A stretch of DNA of 64,000 nt, taken from the NCBI GenBank assembly GCA_019671005.1, contig CM033721.1:55037680-55101679 (forward strand), in the 5' to 3' direction. Made by a program: the position numbers and the translations under genes. The notes below the pieces were generated by a model. The model ran no database searches, was not told the DNA's origin, and saw only the letters and a program-made list of their open reading frames with translations. The stretch is from Hibiscus mutabilis (taxonomy: Eukaryota > Streptophyta > Magnoliopsida > Malvales > Malvaceae). Positions 19,040 through 30,430 of the stretch are shown piece after piece. Within the stretch, counting starts at the first letter, position 1. Every line of letters starts with the position of its first letter.

Positions 19040-21852
19040 TGTAACACCCCTTCCCGGTCAGGTAGAAAATCGGGTTAAAAAGCGTTATCGGAAAACAATA
19101 GAGTGAACGGTACAACGATTTCATTCAAAAATAAATGTTCGGCTATGCAATATGATGCTATGGCTATAAGTTAGGTCAATGAATTGATATGGAACGATAT
19201 TAATCAGATTTATGACCAATTTTAAACTTTAGCCACCTTTAGGGACTAAAATTAAATTTTTGGAAATTAGGGGTCTTTATTAGAATTTAACCATACAAAA
19301 ATGAAATTCAATCCATAACTGACCACCCTAAAAAATTTCATGTTAATCCGATGTCATTTACCCATCCAATTAGACTTACCAAGTTTCAGTGATCAATATG
19401 CAAAGTTTCAACACTGTGCTTAATGACTTACAACGGAATTAACTACTCCCGCACCGAAACACCATAGGCCGTATCGGTACGGTGCAGATGGATTATGAAA
19501 TCCAGAATTCACTGCCCAAATTCATGTCGATACGGCCGAGGACTGTATCGGTACAACATGCAAGGGTGATAACCCAATTTCCAGCAACTCAAGAACTCGT
19601 TTCAGTAAAACTCAAGATGTATCGGTACCTGTTGACCTTTATTGACCTATTTCAATATGCCTCTAGGGCTGTATCGATTCGATTACAATCTTAAATGTTT
19701 CTATGAGTTTCCGTATAGAAACACCTTTAGGCTGTTTCAATACGCCTAGGTTGACCTGAGCGTCGACTGACCAAATATGCACAGCCATATCGATACGCCC
19801 CAAGTGAACCCGTATCGGTACGCCCTGCATTGTAATGACAAATCTTATCTAGTTTTTAGCCAATTTAACATGTTGAACGATGTCCAAATGCAATGAAATT
19901 TTGCCACTAATATTCAATCACTATAATCTACTAGTATGTCAAATTTTAGGACCATTTGAATCTGTTTACCAGGTTTTCACCTTTTTGTGCCTAATATGCC
20001 ATTTTAGTCATTTTAAGCCAACTAAAAAACCATTTAGATCCTTAGACACTATTACAAGGCAAGCATAACTTATACACACCAAAAAGACCATATATGACTA
20101 GTCTAGCTACTTTGCCAACATCCTACGAGTTCATAGAGACAAGGTACATTACTTTGGCCTTGCTTGTGACTTATCAAACTCTTTAACTACTCTAATCTTC
20201 AACTACGAATCTCTTAACTTGAAATGTATGACAAAAATGCATTAGGCATACTTTTCCTAGTGAGGTAGTGTGAAACAATTGTAATAGCAATGGTAGGCAT
20301 TTCAAGTCATGTATAGGCAATAACGATGCAATAAAACAATCTTAACAATACATGATCATGTTCAATAACAATAAGTCCATATTTCAATATTAATCTTTGG
20401 ATCGATTCGGGATAGTGGATACGTGACTTCCTATGCCTCGCCAAATCAATGAATGGTCTAGTCCCTCCGCCTCGCCAGTATGACCAATAACACAAACATC
20501 CATCCACCTCGCCACAATAAAGGTCGTAGTCCACCCGTACACTGAGCTCATGAATTCTAATGTCCTTTCGAATCCAAGGTCCGGTAAAAATATCAATGAT
20601 CGGTGTCCGGTAACAATAGCAATGTTAAATATTCTTGTCAATAAGCAATGATTCGATATCAATGTTTAATAAAAATATCAATAACAATATCAGTGCTCAA
20701 TAATCTCAATGAAAATGGAAATGATTGATGCTTCATTTATGATATTTCGATAACAATAATTATATCAATAAGAATGCTTAATAACAATAACAATGACGAT
20801 AGAAATGACTATGCTCTATGATCGATGTTCTATATTTCTATAATTCAATGATGATGACAATAGCAAAATCGATAGCGATGTCCAATAGCAATGTTAATGG
20901 CAATGTCGATGCTCAATAATCTAGACTATATTTGCCGATGCTTACCAATAGCATCCACAAAGTAATTCGGTGCAATATTCCTTAACAATGATGTTAGCAA
21001 TACAATAATCAATGACAATGGGATAGAGAAAGGCACCTAGTCTATCCCAAGACTTCGACTACACTCACCTTGATAATTCGATGCTCCTATGGCTCTCGGA
21101 TGACAATTTCTTTGTTCCTAGCTTTCGTCAGTGATGGTGGATGATCTCTATCCAATTCTTGAGCTAGGTTAAACAATAGGAATCATTTAGAATCGATAAT
21201 ACAATATCAAAATCAATATAACCATCTCAAAATCAATATCAAAGCTTAAAATAGCCATTTAGCTATCAATTCCCATGGATAGTCAAAACCCTAACTTGAG
21301 ATTACACTTAATTTATCCATGGATCTCAACAATAAATTAAGGATCCTAGCTTACCCAATCAATAGCAATGGTTTGATATCGATAAACCGAAGAAATCTCA
21401 AGCTTTTCCAATCCTCAACAATGGAGGTGCTTGCTTGGAGGTAGGAGATAAGATGGAGGTGCTTGCTTCCTCATAACCCGGGTAAGCTTTCTAATCCTTC
21501 ATTCATTTCTTTTATCTATTGTAGCCTTAAGATTTCCTTCAGGTGAAGGAATCTATTTCTGATCACCCACGTATGTGGCGATTTTAATTAAAGAGGGCTA
21601 ATTGCAAGGTTAGTCCCTTAACTCTCGATACTCTAAACTTGTACCCCAAAACTTCAATTTCTATAATTTAGTCATTAAAAGATTTTAGATAATTTCTATA
21701 AGATCCATAATCAATGATTTGAGTCAATTGGAGTCCAATACCAATACAATTGACCTTACGGTCAAAGTCAATACCTTATATGAACCTTTTCGATGTAGGG
21801 TTTCTGATCGTCGGAACCCATTTTCGACTAAGCTGGATTTTAGGATGTTACA
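19040..21852 (-). repeat. Gypsy-1 3' LTR, 2813 bp
   Basis: On the plus strand it opens TGTAACACCCC and closes AGGATGTTACA, next to the PPT. It contains a cluster of GTATCGATACG-like words (19470-19830), a long stretch of degenerate CAATAA/CAATG words (20280-20990) and CTCACCTTGATAATTCGATG (about 21070). The bulk is non-coding. A pair of tag-like phrases (CCTAGTCTATCCCAAGAC) recurs in the other LTR at the matching place. Confidence 0.92.
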
Positions 21853-21867
21853 ACTCTCCCCCTTAAG
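21853..21867 (-). other. Gypsy-1 polypurine tract
   Basis: On the minus strand CTTAAGGGGGAGAGTT directly precedes the 3' LTR. This is the plus-strand primer site; the AAGGATGAATTTTTCTTAAGG context upstream is typical of Tekay-like elements. Confidence 0.85.
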
Positions 21868-22290
21868 AAAAATTCATCCTTGAATTTTTAGCTGAAGCGA
21901 ATAGATGAATATATTACTTCTTCATCGATTTCTCTGGTTCCTAGGTTTCTTCTTTATTAAAGTGGCACCTCAAGAGCACTTTAACCAAAGGAACGGACTT
22001 GTTGCAAACTCTCTTAACTTCCTTTGCTAGAATTTGAACCGGTTCTTCCTCATTGGACAAATCAGGTTAGATTTCCACATATTCAGGTTCAATGATATAC
22101 GAAGGGTTAGAACGACATTTCTGAAGCATAGATACATGAAACACATCATGGATTTTACTAAGTTCTGAGGGCAACAATAAGCGATAAGCCATAGGGGCAA
22201 CTTTTTTATAACCTCGAAAGTTCCAATAAATCGGGGACTCAGTTTCCCTTTTCTTCCGAACCTCAAAATTTTCTTCCACGGTGAGACTTT
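21868..22290 (-). pseudogene. Gypsy-1 pol end: chromodomain-like tail
   Basis: Two overlapping minus-strand frames give ENFEVRKKRETESPIYWNF and VIKKLPLWL, both being halves of one frameshifted stretch: FGRKGKLSPRFIGTFEVI, then VAPMAYRLLLPSELSKIHDVFHVSMLQKC. After it follow PDLSNEEEPVQILAKEVKRVCNKSVPLVKVLL and, near 21900-21960, EEE/EPEKSM. HDVFHVSMLQK is the GPY/F-type end of integrase and the rest is the chromodomain-like tail that directs chromoviruses to heterochromatin. One frame change (near 22200) and one CAA/CAG-to-stop change break it. Confidence 0.82.
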
Positions 22291-22369
22291 AAGAAAATCA
22301 TTCTCACCAACTTCATACTATATATCCCTTCGCTTAAGATCAGCGTAGGCCTTCTGTCGGTCAAAGGCA

Positions 22370-23310
22370 GCTTTTAATCGATCATGGATGATGGTAACCT
22401 ATTCCTCGATTTCTCGAAGTAAGTCAGAGCCCAACATCTTGCCTTCATCGAGTTCAGACCAACACAACGGAGTTCTACAACGTCTACCATACAACGCTTC
22501 ATAGGATGCCATCTTGATGGAAGCTTGATAATTGTTGTTGTAGGCAAACTCGATGAGAGGTAGAGATTTCTCCCAAGAGCCTCCGAAATCAATGGTACAT
22601 GCACGAAGCATGTATTCCAAAACTTGGATTACCCTTTCCGACTGGTCGTCAGATTGAGGGTGAAAAGTAGTATTGAGGTTAACTCTGGTGCCCAGAGCTC
22701 CTTACAACGACTTTCAGAATCGAGATGCAAATCGTGGATCTCGATCGAAAATGATTGACCGTGGCACTCCGTGGAGTCAGATAACTTCCTTGATATACAA
22801 GTCAGCTAGCTTAGAAAGACCGTAGTCCATTCGAACTGACAAGAAATGGGCTGACTCGGTGAAACGGTCTACAATGAACCAAATGGCATCATGTTTAGTA
22901 GGAGTTAAAGGTAGACCACTAACAAAATCTATAGTGATTTTCTCCCACTTCCATTGTGGTAGCTTGATGGGTTGTAATAAGCCGGTAGGAACACGATGTT
23001 CAGCTTTAACACGCTAACACGTGAGGCACTTGAACACGAATTCAACTATAGCTTGTTTCATGTCTGGCCACCAGAAAAGCTCCCGTAGGTCCTTTTACTT
23101 CTTTACTGACCCTGGGTGGATAGAGAAAGAACTAGAATGAGATTCCTTAAAGATATCAGCACAAAGAGATTCATCATTTGGTATACAGACCCGATCACGA
23201 AAACATAAGAGCACTTTAGAATTTATTCTGAAGTCGGGGTTGTCTTGCAACTTGGAAATGATAACTTGAAGCTTAGGATCTTGCTTTTGCAATGCTTGAA
23301 TTCTCAATGA
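22370..23310 (-). pseudogene. Gypsy-1 integrase
   Basis: Begins with the HHCC-like region, read at 23095-23307 (IISKLQDNPDFRIN, HSSSFSIHPGSVK; one His and the Cys pair are partly lost), then CLTC at about 23020-23030. The core has IDFVSGLPLTPTKHDAIWFIVDRFT with the first Asp, FDRDPRFASRF with the second (normally SDRDPRF) and QSERVIQVLEYMLRACTID with the Glu. The C-terminal part reads LPLIEFAYNNNYQASIKMASYEALYGRRCRTP (22480-22560) with good conservation. Stops lie at several CAG or CGA positions. The enzyme would insert element DNA; this copy is dead. Confidence 0.88.
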
Positions 23311-23567
23311 AGATCAGCTACGACATAACGATGCTTCCAAAGATGGAAGTGAGCATTGATAGCTCGAGGGGCTACAATACAAGGACTTTACAATGAGTCT
23401 ATATAATAATCAATATATTGGACTTAATGATCGATAACAAGGTCGTAGTCCTTGAGGAGTTCCATCCATCTCTGTTGTTGAAGATTCAATTCCTTCTAGG
23501 TCAATAGGTATTTGAGACTTTTATGATCGGTGAAGAGATATCATCTCTCTCCATAGAGATAGTGTCT

Positions 23568-23960
23568 CTAGATTTTCAATGCAAAGACAATTGCAGCCAA
23601 CTCTAGGTCATGAGTAGGATATTCTATCTCATGTGGCTTTAGTTGCCTCGAAGCATAGGCAATGACTTTGCCTTCTTTCATCAATACACATTCTAACCCG
23701 AGATGCGAAACATCACTATAAACGGTGTAGTCCTTTCTAGACTCGGGTTGGGTTAGGACTGGTGCATGGGTCAACACTTGCTTCAACTGGTCGAAACTTC
23801 TTTGTTGATCCCCAGACCAAACGAACAAAGCTTCATTTCTCAACAACTTAGTTAGAGGAGCAGCTATCATATAGAATCTTTTGACGAATCTTCTATAATA
23901 GCCAGCAAGACCAAGAAAACTTCTCACCTCACTAATGTTCTTCAATGGGTTCCAATCAAT
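23568..23960 (-). pseudogene. Gypsy-1 RNase H
   Basis: One open stretch of 125 codons: KNISEVRSFLGLAGYYRRFVKRF, then LTKLLRNEALFVW, QRSFDQLKQVLTHAPVL, TVYSDVSHLGLECVLMKEGKVIAYASRQLK, HDLELAAIVFALK. The first catalytic Asp (YSDVS, normally YSDAS) and the Glu of LELAAIVFALK are present. It follows RT in the usual gypsy order. It is one of the better preserved pieces of the element. Confidence 0.88.
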
Positions 23961-24089
23961 GATGGCTTGGATTTTCTTCGGATCAAACTATATGCCCAAA
24001 GCCGATACAATGTGCCCAAGGAAGGAAACTTCGGTGAGCCAGAATTCACATTTAGAAAACTTAGCAAACAATTGCTTCTCTTGAAGGAT

Positions 24090-24782
24090 CTAAAACACAA
24101 CGCGAAGGTGATCTCGATGCTCGGTAGGGTTCTTAGAATAGATCAGAATGTCGTCAATGAACACCACTACGAATTTATCAAGATAGGGTTTAAAAACCTG
24201 ATTCATTAGATCCATGAAAGCTGCCGGTGCATTGGTTATCCCAAAAGGCATCACCAAGAATTCGTAGTGTCCGTATCTTGTTCGAAAGGCTGTCTTGGGT
24301 ACATCACATTCTTTGACTCTCATCTAATAATACCCAGACCTTAAATCGATCTTGGAAAACATAAAGGCATCCTTAAGCTGATCGAATAAGTCATCTAACC
24401 ATGGCAAATGATACTTATTCTTGATGGTTACCTTGTTCAACTGTCGGTAATCGATACACAATCTCATAGAACCATCATTATTCTTAACAAAAAGAACCAG
24501 TGCTCCCCAAGGAGAGGAAATGAAACCTTTATTCAAAAGGTCTTGAATTTGAGCCTTTAGCTCCTTGAGCTTAACGACTGCCATGCGATAAGGTGCAATA
24601 GAGACTGGGGCAGTACCAGGCTGCACTTTAATGCCAAATTCAACTTCATGGGTTGGAGGCAATCCCGAAAGTTCATCAGGAAAGACATTAGGAAATTCAC
24701 ATAGGGTGTCAACATCCACAAAACGGGGTTCATCCTTGGATTTCAATGTCAAAGCATGTAAGGAAGGTCTTCTTGAATTCAT
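24090..24782 (-). pseudogene. Gypsy-1 reverse transcriptase
   Basis: Two open pieces separated by a single stop. The first (24324-24782) reads CEFPNVFPDELSGLPPTHEVEF, LLNKGFISSPWGALVLFVKNNDGSMRLCIDYRQLNKVTIKNKYHLP and FSKIDLRSGYY. The next codon is TAG where Gln (CAG) is expected. The second (24090-24323) continues MRVKECDVPKTAFRTRYGHYEFLVMPFGITNAPAAFMDLMN and the catalytic block FVVVFIDDILIYSK, with the IDD of the YxDD box intact. Apart from the stop it reads almost cleanly. DGS-MRLCIDYR is the usual fingers region. Confidence 0.92.
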
Positions 24783-24848
24783 GAATACGATACTCTCCTT
24801 GCCAAGGCCTCAAAGGCATAGCTTCCTCTTACTATAATCCACCCACAC

Positions 24849-25166
24849 TTAATGTTCACTAAGCCAATCTAATCCCAATATCACATCAAACTCGTGGATC
24901 AGTAAGGCCAACAAATTGGCTGGAAAATGAATCCCTTGAATCAATAAGGGACAGTTCTTGCACACAAAGCTTATGGTGACACAATCACCCAATAGATTGG
25001 TTACAGAAACTCTCAATGCTATGGGTTCAGAAAACAATCTATGTTTCTTGACTAACACGGAACTTATAAAAGAATGAGTAGAACCATGATCAATCAATTC
25101 ATACAAAGAATGTGAATACAATTCAATAATACCTGCTATGACGTCAGGTTCGTCCCTCTCTTCCAT
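24849..25166 (-). pseudogene. Gypsy-1 aspartic protease
   Basis: 105 open codons: LYELIDHGSTHSFISSVLVKKH, then CVTISFVCKNCPLLIQGIHFPANLLALLIHEFDVILGLDWLSEH. The active-site motif, usually DPGSTHSF in this lineage, reads DHGSTHSF with the catalytic Asp intact. The FDVILGLDWL end is conserved. It follows gag and precedes RT as expected. It would cleave the polyprotein. Confidence 0.85.
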
Positions 25167-25199
25167 GCTCCTTACGTGATATATCTGAGTAGGAGCTTT

Positions 25200-26430
25200 T
25201 GATTCTTGTCTACTCGGTGCTTTGCCAGAGCCACTAGGTCTCCCGGTAGCTCCTGATGATCCTTGTTTTGACCTTTTACCTTGGACTGAGTAGGGGTGGT
25301 AACATTAGCCGGTGTAATAGTAGACTTGGTTGCATTCAGAGGACAATCACGGATGAAGTGGCCTTGCTAACCACAAAAGAAACAAGCTCTAGTCTGCTTA
25401 CAACACGGGCCTGCCGAATGCCTATTATGATAGTAATTAAAAACAGGGTTCTGTGAGCTTTGGTTCAATCCTCTAGTACTCTCGAATAAAACGGTTCTAG
25501 CAAAAGATAGAGTCAAAGACTAGGGCCTCTCATTATTCTTCAAACGGGAAGGATGTGGGTAGACATTCTACTTAGAGCCAGAATACTTCATTTTCTTGTT
25601 CTACTTGGGAGGTTGACAGTCGTCTCTAAACTTCTTTTCAAACTTGCCCGCCCCTCCAATTTTCTAGGCTTTCAGCGATGCTTCGGTGGCCTTGACCCGG
25701 TTCACCAGGTCCTGGAAATCAGTAATGCTCAGAGTAGCAAACATGAGACGAAGCTCATCGCTAAGTCTAGCAATGAACATGCGACACTTCTCCTCCTACT
25801 TAATTTATTTTACACCATATCAGTAGTACTTACAGAAGTCATGAATATACTGCTCGACTAGTCGCCCACCTTGTTTGAGGTGGATGAAGGTGCTGCATCT
25901 TTCTGCGAGATAGAACTCGTTGATATACTTCTTTCGAAGTTCTCAAAGAAAGAACTCCTAGGTCATAGTGTCCTTGGAGACCGTAAGGATAGTAGTCTCC
26001 CACCAATGCAAAGCCTCATTAGCAAGCAACGCGAGGGCGCATTCCAACTTATGTTCATCTGAACACTACAGCTATTTATTCAGAATCCTTAACGTGTTAT
26101 CTAACCAATACCCAGCAACCTCAAGTTTGTCATCATCTTGACCGGTGAAGCTATAGGCCTGATACTGTGACAACTTGTCGATAAGGGACTGAGTATATTG
26201 GACAACTGGTGCAGCAGGTTGCACGACTTGCTCAGCTCTCATTGCAGCCAAAACTACTTGAACATGTCAGCCATGTTCCGGTAACATTCTACCTAAGCAG
26301 TCGGCACCTTAGGTCCGGTGCCCTATATAGGAGGGCCCTACTGATTCAGAGGATCTCCTCTCTTATCTCCTCACCATGTGTCGAGGAGTTGGTGGCAGGC
26401 TCATTGATATGAGCTTCATTTGTCACAGGC
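25200..26430 (-). pseudogene. Gypsy-1 gag
   Basis: Minus-strand pieces in order: QSLIDKLSQYQAYSFTGQDDDKLEVAGYWLD (about 26080-26200), ECALALLANEALHWWETT (about 25985-26040), FFLRELRKKYINEFYLAERCSTFIHLKQG, CRMFIARLSDELRLMFATLSITDFQDLVNRV, then the CCHC knuckle CFFCG-QGHFIRDCPLNATKS (about 25320-25385, one stop inside). These are the capsid and nucleocapsid parts of Retrotrans_gag type proteins. Frames change several times and stops are frequent. All zinc ligands can be seen. Confidence 0.8.
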
Positions 26431-26560
26431 ATAACTATAACATAGAAAGATCGAATTAGTCGACAAGTCACAACATACACAATATATAACTCCTAGGTGG
26501 TAAAGTAACACGAGTACAATGCAATAAGCTTCGGTTTAGTCCTAGAATTGACTAAACTCT

Positions 26561-26575
26561 AGCTCTAATACCATA
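26561..26575 (-). other. Gypsy-1 primer-binding site
   Basis: The reverse complement reads ATGGTATTAGAGCT, one change from the initiator-Met tRNA complement TGGTATCAGAGCT, three bases from the LTR edge. It sets the 5' end and orientation of the element. Confidence 0.85.
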
Positions 26576-26577
26576 AT

Positions 26578-29373
26578 TGTAACATATTGCCGGTCTAGAA
26601 GAAAACCGGGCGAAAAACATTATCGAAAAACAATATAGTGAACGGTACAAAGATTTCATTCAAAATTCAATGTTAGGCTATGCAATACGATGTTATAGCT
26701 ACAAGCTAGGTCAATGAATTGAAATAGAATGATATTAATCAGATTTAGGACCAAATTTAAACTTTAGCCACCTTTAGGGACTAAAATACAATTTTTAGAA
26801 ATTAGGGGACCTTATCAGAATTTAACAATAAAACAATGAAACTCAATCCATAACTGACCACCTTGCAAAATTTCATGTTAATCCGAAGTCATTTACCCAT
26901 CCAATTAGACTTACCAAGTTTCAGTGATCAATATGCAAAGTTTCAATACTGTGATTAATGACTTATAACGTAATTAACAACAACCGTACTGAAATACCAT
27001 AGGCCGTATCGGTACGGTGCAGATGGATTATGAAACCCAGACTTCACTGCCCAAACTCGTTTTGATACGGTCGAAGACTGTATCGATAAACATGCAAGGG
27101 TGATAACCTAATTTCCAGTAACTCAAGAACTCGTTTCGGTACAACTCAAGATGTACCGGTACCCATTGACCTTCATTGACCCATTTCGATACGCCCTAGG
27201 GCTGTATCGATGCGATTACAATCTTAAATGTTTCTGTGAGTTTCCATATCGAAACACATTTAGACTGTTGCGATACACCTAGGTTGACATGAGCGTTGAC
27301 TGACCAAATATGCACAGTCGTACCGAAACAGGTAAACCCGTATCGGTATGCCCTGCACTGTAATGACAGATTTTATCTGGTTTTAGCCAATTTAACATGT
27401 TGAACGATGTCCAAATGCAATGAAATTTTGCCAGCAATATTTAATCACTATAATCTACTAGCATGTCAAATTTTAGGGCCATTTGAATCCGTTTACTAGG
27501 ATTTCACATTTTTGTGCCCAATATGCCATTTTAGTCTTTTTTAAGCCAACTAAAAAGCCATTTAGAGACTAAGACACTATTACAAGGCAAGCATAACTTA
27601 TACACACCAAAAAGACCACATATGACTAATATAGCTACTTTATCACCATCCTAGGAGTTCATAAAGACAAGGTACATTACTTTGGCCTTGCTTGTGTCTT
27701 GTCAAACTCTTCAACTGCTCTGATCTTCAATTGCGAATCTCTTAACCTGAAATGTATGACATGTAATACATTAGGCATACTTTGCCTAGTGAGGTAGTTT
27801 AAAACAATAGCAATAGCAACGGTAGGCATTTCAAGTCATGTATAGGCAATAACGATGCAATAACACAATGTTAACAATGCATGATCATGTTCAATAACAA
27901 TAAGTCCATATTTCAATATTAATCCTTGGATCGATTTGAGATAGTGGATACACGAATTCTACGCCTTGCCAAATCAATGAATGGTCTAGTCCTTTCGCCT
28001 CGCCAATATGACCAATAACACAAATATTCCTCCGACTCGCCACAATAAAGGTCGTAGCCCAAGGACCATAGTCCACCCGTACACTGAGCTTATGAATTCT
28101 ATGGCATGCCAATTGTATCCAATGTCCTTTAGAATCCAAGCTCCGGTAAAAATATCAATGATCGGTGTTCGGTAACAACAACAATGTTCAATATTCTTGT
28201 CAATAAGCAAAGATTCGATACCAACGTTCAATAACAATATCAATAACAATGTCAGTGCTCAATAATCTGAATGACAATGTCAATGATTGATGCTTCATTT
28301 ATGATATTTCGATAACAATAACTATATCAATAGCAATGCTCAATGACAATAACAATGACGATAGCATTGACTATGCTCTATGACCGATGTTCTATGTTTC
28401 TATAATTCAATGAAGATGAAAATAGCAAAATCGACAGGGATGTCCAATAACAATGTCGATGGCAATGTCGATGCTTAATAATCTAGACTATACTTACTGA
28501 TGCTTACCAATAGCATCCACAATGTGGTTCGGTGCAATATTCCTTAACAATGATGTTAGTAATACAATAATCAATAACAATGGGATCGAGAAAGGCACCT
28601 AGCCTATCCCGAGACTCTGACTATACTCACCTTGATAATCCGATGCTCCTACGACTCTCAGATGACAATTCCTTTGTTCATAGCTTTCGTCGGTTATGGT
28701 GGATGATCTCTATCCAATTCTTGAGCTAGGTTAAACAATAGGAATCAGTTAGAATCGGTAATACGATATCAAAATCAATATAACGATATCAAAATCAATA
28801 TCAAAGCTTAAAATAGGCATTTAGCTATCAATTCCCATGGATAGTCAAAACCCTAATTTGAGATTACACTCAATTTATCCATGAATCTCAACAATAAATT
28901 AAGGATCCTAGCTTACTCGATCGATAGCAATGATTCGATATCGATAAACTGAACAAATCTCAAGCTTTTCCAATCCTCAACAATAGAGGTACTTGCTTGG
29001 AGGTAGGAGATGAGATAGAGGTGCTTGCTTCCTCATAACCCTGGTAAGCTTCCTAATCCTTCATTCCTTTATTGTATCTATTATAACCTTTCTTTTATCT
29101 TTTAATCGAGGAGGGCTAATTACAAGGTTAGTCCCTTAACTCTCGATACTCTATACTTGTACCCCCCCAAACCTTCAATTTCTATAGTTTAGTCACTAAA
29201 AGATTTTTGATAATTTCAATAAGGTCCATAATCAATGATTTGACTCAATTGGAGTCCAATATCTATACAATTGACCTTGTGGTCAAAGTCAATAACGTAT
29301 TTGGACCTTTCTGATGTAGGGTTTTCGATTGTTGGAACTCATTTTTGACTAAGCCAGATTTCGGGATGTTACA
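26578..29373 (-). repeat. Gypsy-1 5' LTR, 2796 bp
   Basis: On the plus strand it opens TGTAACATATTGCC and closes CGGGATGTTACA. It is colinear with 19040-21852 but diverged by about one base in ten on sampling. It carries the same GTATCGGTACG-like cluster (26995-27355) and CAATAA-rich stretch (27790-28560). It has an extra phrase at 28040-28120 with GGCATGCCAATTG that the other LTR lacks. Confidence 0.92.
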
Positions 29374-29378
29374 ATGAT
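29374..29378. repeat. Gypsy-1 target-site duplication, right (ATGAT)
   Basis: The same five bases as 19035-19039, directly after the LTR end TTACA. Copia-2 coding homology resumes in the next codons (EQSKAYRLYNP). Confidence 0.93.
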
Positions 29379-30430
29379 GAACAAAGTAAGGCTTATAGAC
29401 TCTACAATCCTCTCACCTAGAAGTTAATAATCTCAAGATATGTTGAGTTCGATGAAGCAGAATACTGGAGATGGAGCTTAGAAGAAAAGAAAGTTGATGG
29501 AGTATTTTTTTAACGAAGATAAAGACAATGATGACTTAATCAACCAAGATGAACAAGGTGATGGTCAAGGTCGTCAACAAAATTTGACTAAATCGTCTTC
29601 ATCAAACAATAATACCGGAATAAAAAATCATGAAGTACAACCAATTGAATTTTGAAGATCTACAAGGGAAAGAAGAGTGCCAAAAAGATATAAGGATTAT
29701 GAAACTGGAAATATTTCACTTTTTTGTTTACTTGCAAGCAGTGATCCAATAACATACGAAAAAATAATCGAAGATGCCAAGTGGAAGAATGCTATGGATG
29801 AAGTAATTGTATCAATAGACAGAAATGATACATGGGAGCTCACAAACCAACCGGAAGGACATAATCCAATTGGAGACAAGTGGGTCTACAAGACAAAGAC
29901 AAATAAAGAAGGAAAAGTAGAGAAATACAAGGAGAGACTAGTTTCCAAAGGCTACAAGCAAAGATAAAGAATAGACTATGATGAAATATTCGCTCTAATC
30001 GCAAGAATCGATTCTATCAGACTTCTCACAACAGTTTCAATACAAAAGAAATAGAAGATTTATCAAATGGATGTGAAGTTAGCATTCCTAAATGGCTATC
30101 TAGAAGAAGAAGTCTATGTCGAGCAACCACCTGGGAACATTAAACAAGGCCATGAAGATAAAGTCTATTGATTGAAGAAAGCCTTGTACAGATTAAAGTA
30201 AGCTCCAAGAGCATGGAACAAAAGAATAAATGAATACTCCTAGAGAAATGGGTTCCTGAAAAGTCCGTACGAACATGCCTTATATACGAAGAAAAATGAA
30301 GACGGTGATATCATGATCGTGTGCTTATATGTGGAAGACATGATTTTCACGGGAAACAATCTAGGTATGTTTAATGATTTCAAGAAAACTGTGATTAAAG
30401 AATTCGAAATGATAGATATAGGAGAAATAT
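29379..30430 (+). pseudogene. Copia-2 integrase tail, linker and reverse transcriptase
   Basis: EQSKAYRLYNPLT and IISRYVEFDEAEYW finish the integrase region. An acidic linker with several stops follows (29500-29650), then RRVPKRYKDYETGN, and RT: WKNAMDEVIVSIDRNDTWELTN, KWVYKTKTNKEGKVEKYKERLVSKGY, a stop, IDYDEIFALIARI, QMDVKLAFLNGYLEEEVYVEQPPG, KKALYRLK, FDFK-type ends and MIVCLYVEDMIFTGNN. The catalytic box reads YVED at 30328-30339 instead of YVDD, an inactivating change. Stops lie at CAG/CAA or TGG positions. RT ends at GEISYFLGLEVKQMKDGIF where the tandem array begins. Confidence 0.88.

Larger units (their letters stand above)
19040..29373 (-). mobile_element. Gypsy-1: full-length Ty3/gypsy element (Tekay-like chromovirus)
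   Basis: A complete element of 10.3 kb on the minus strand: 5' LTR 29373-26578, PBS, gag, protease, RT, RNase H, integrase, chromodomain-like tail, PPT, 3' LTR 21852-19040, flanked by ATGAT duplications. Domain order and long LTRs (2.8 kb) fit the Tekay/Del chromovirus lineage; the end of pol (EEEPVQILAKEVKRVCNKSVPLVKV) matches the chromodomain-tail wording of that group. The LTRs differ at roughly one base in ten by eye, so the insertion is old, and every domain carries stops or shifts. Many stops are CAG/CAA-to-TAG/TAA or TGG-to-TGA/TAG changes. Confidence 0.92.
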
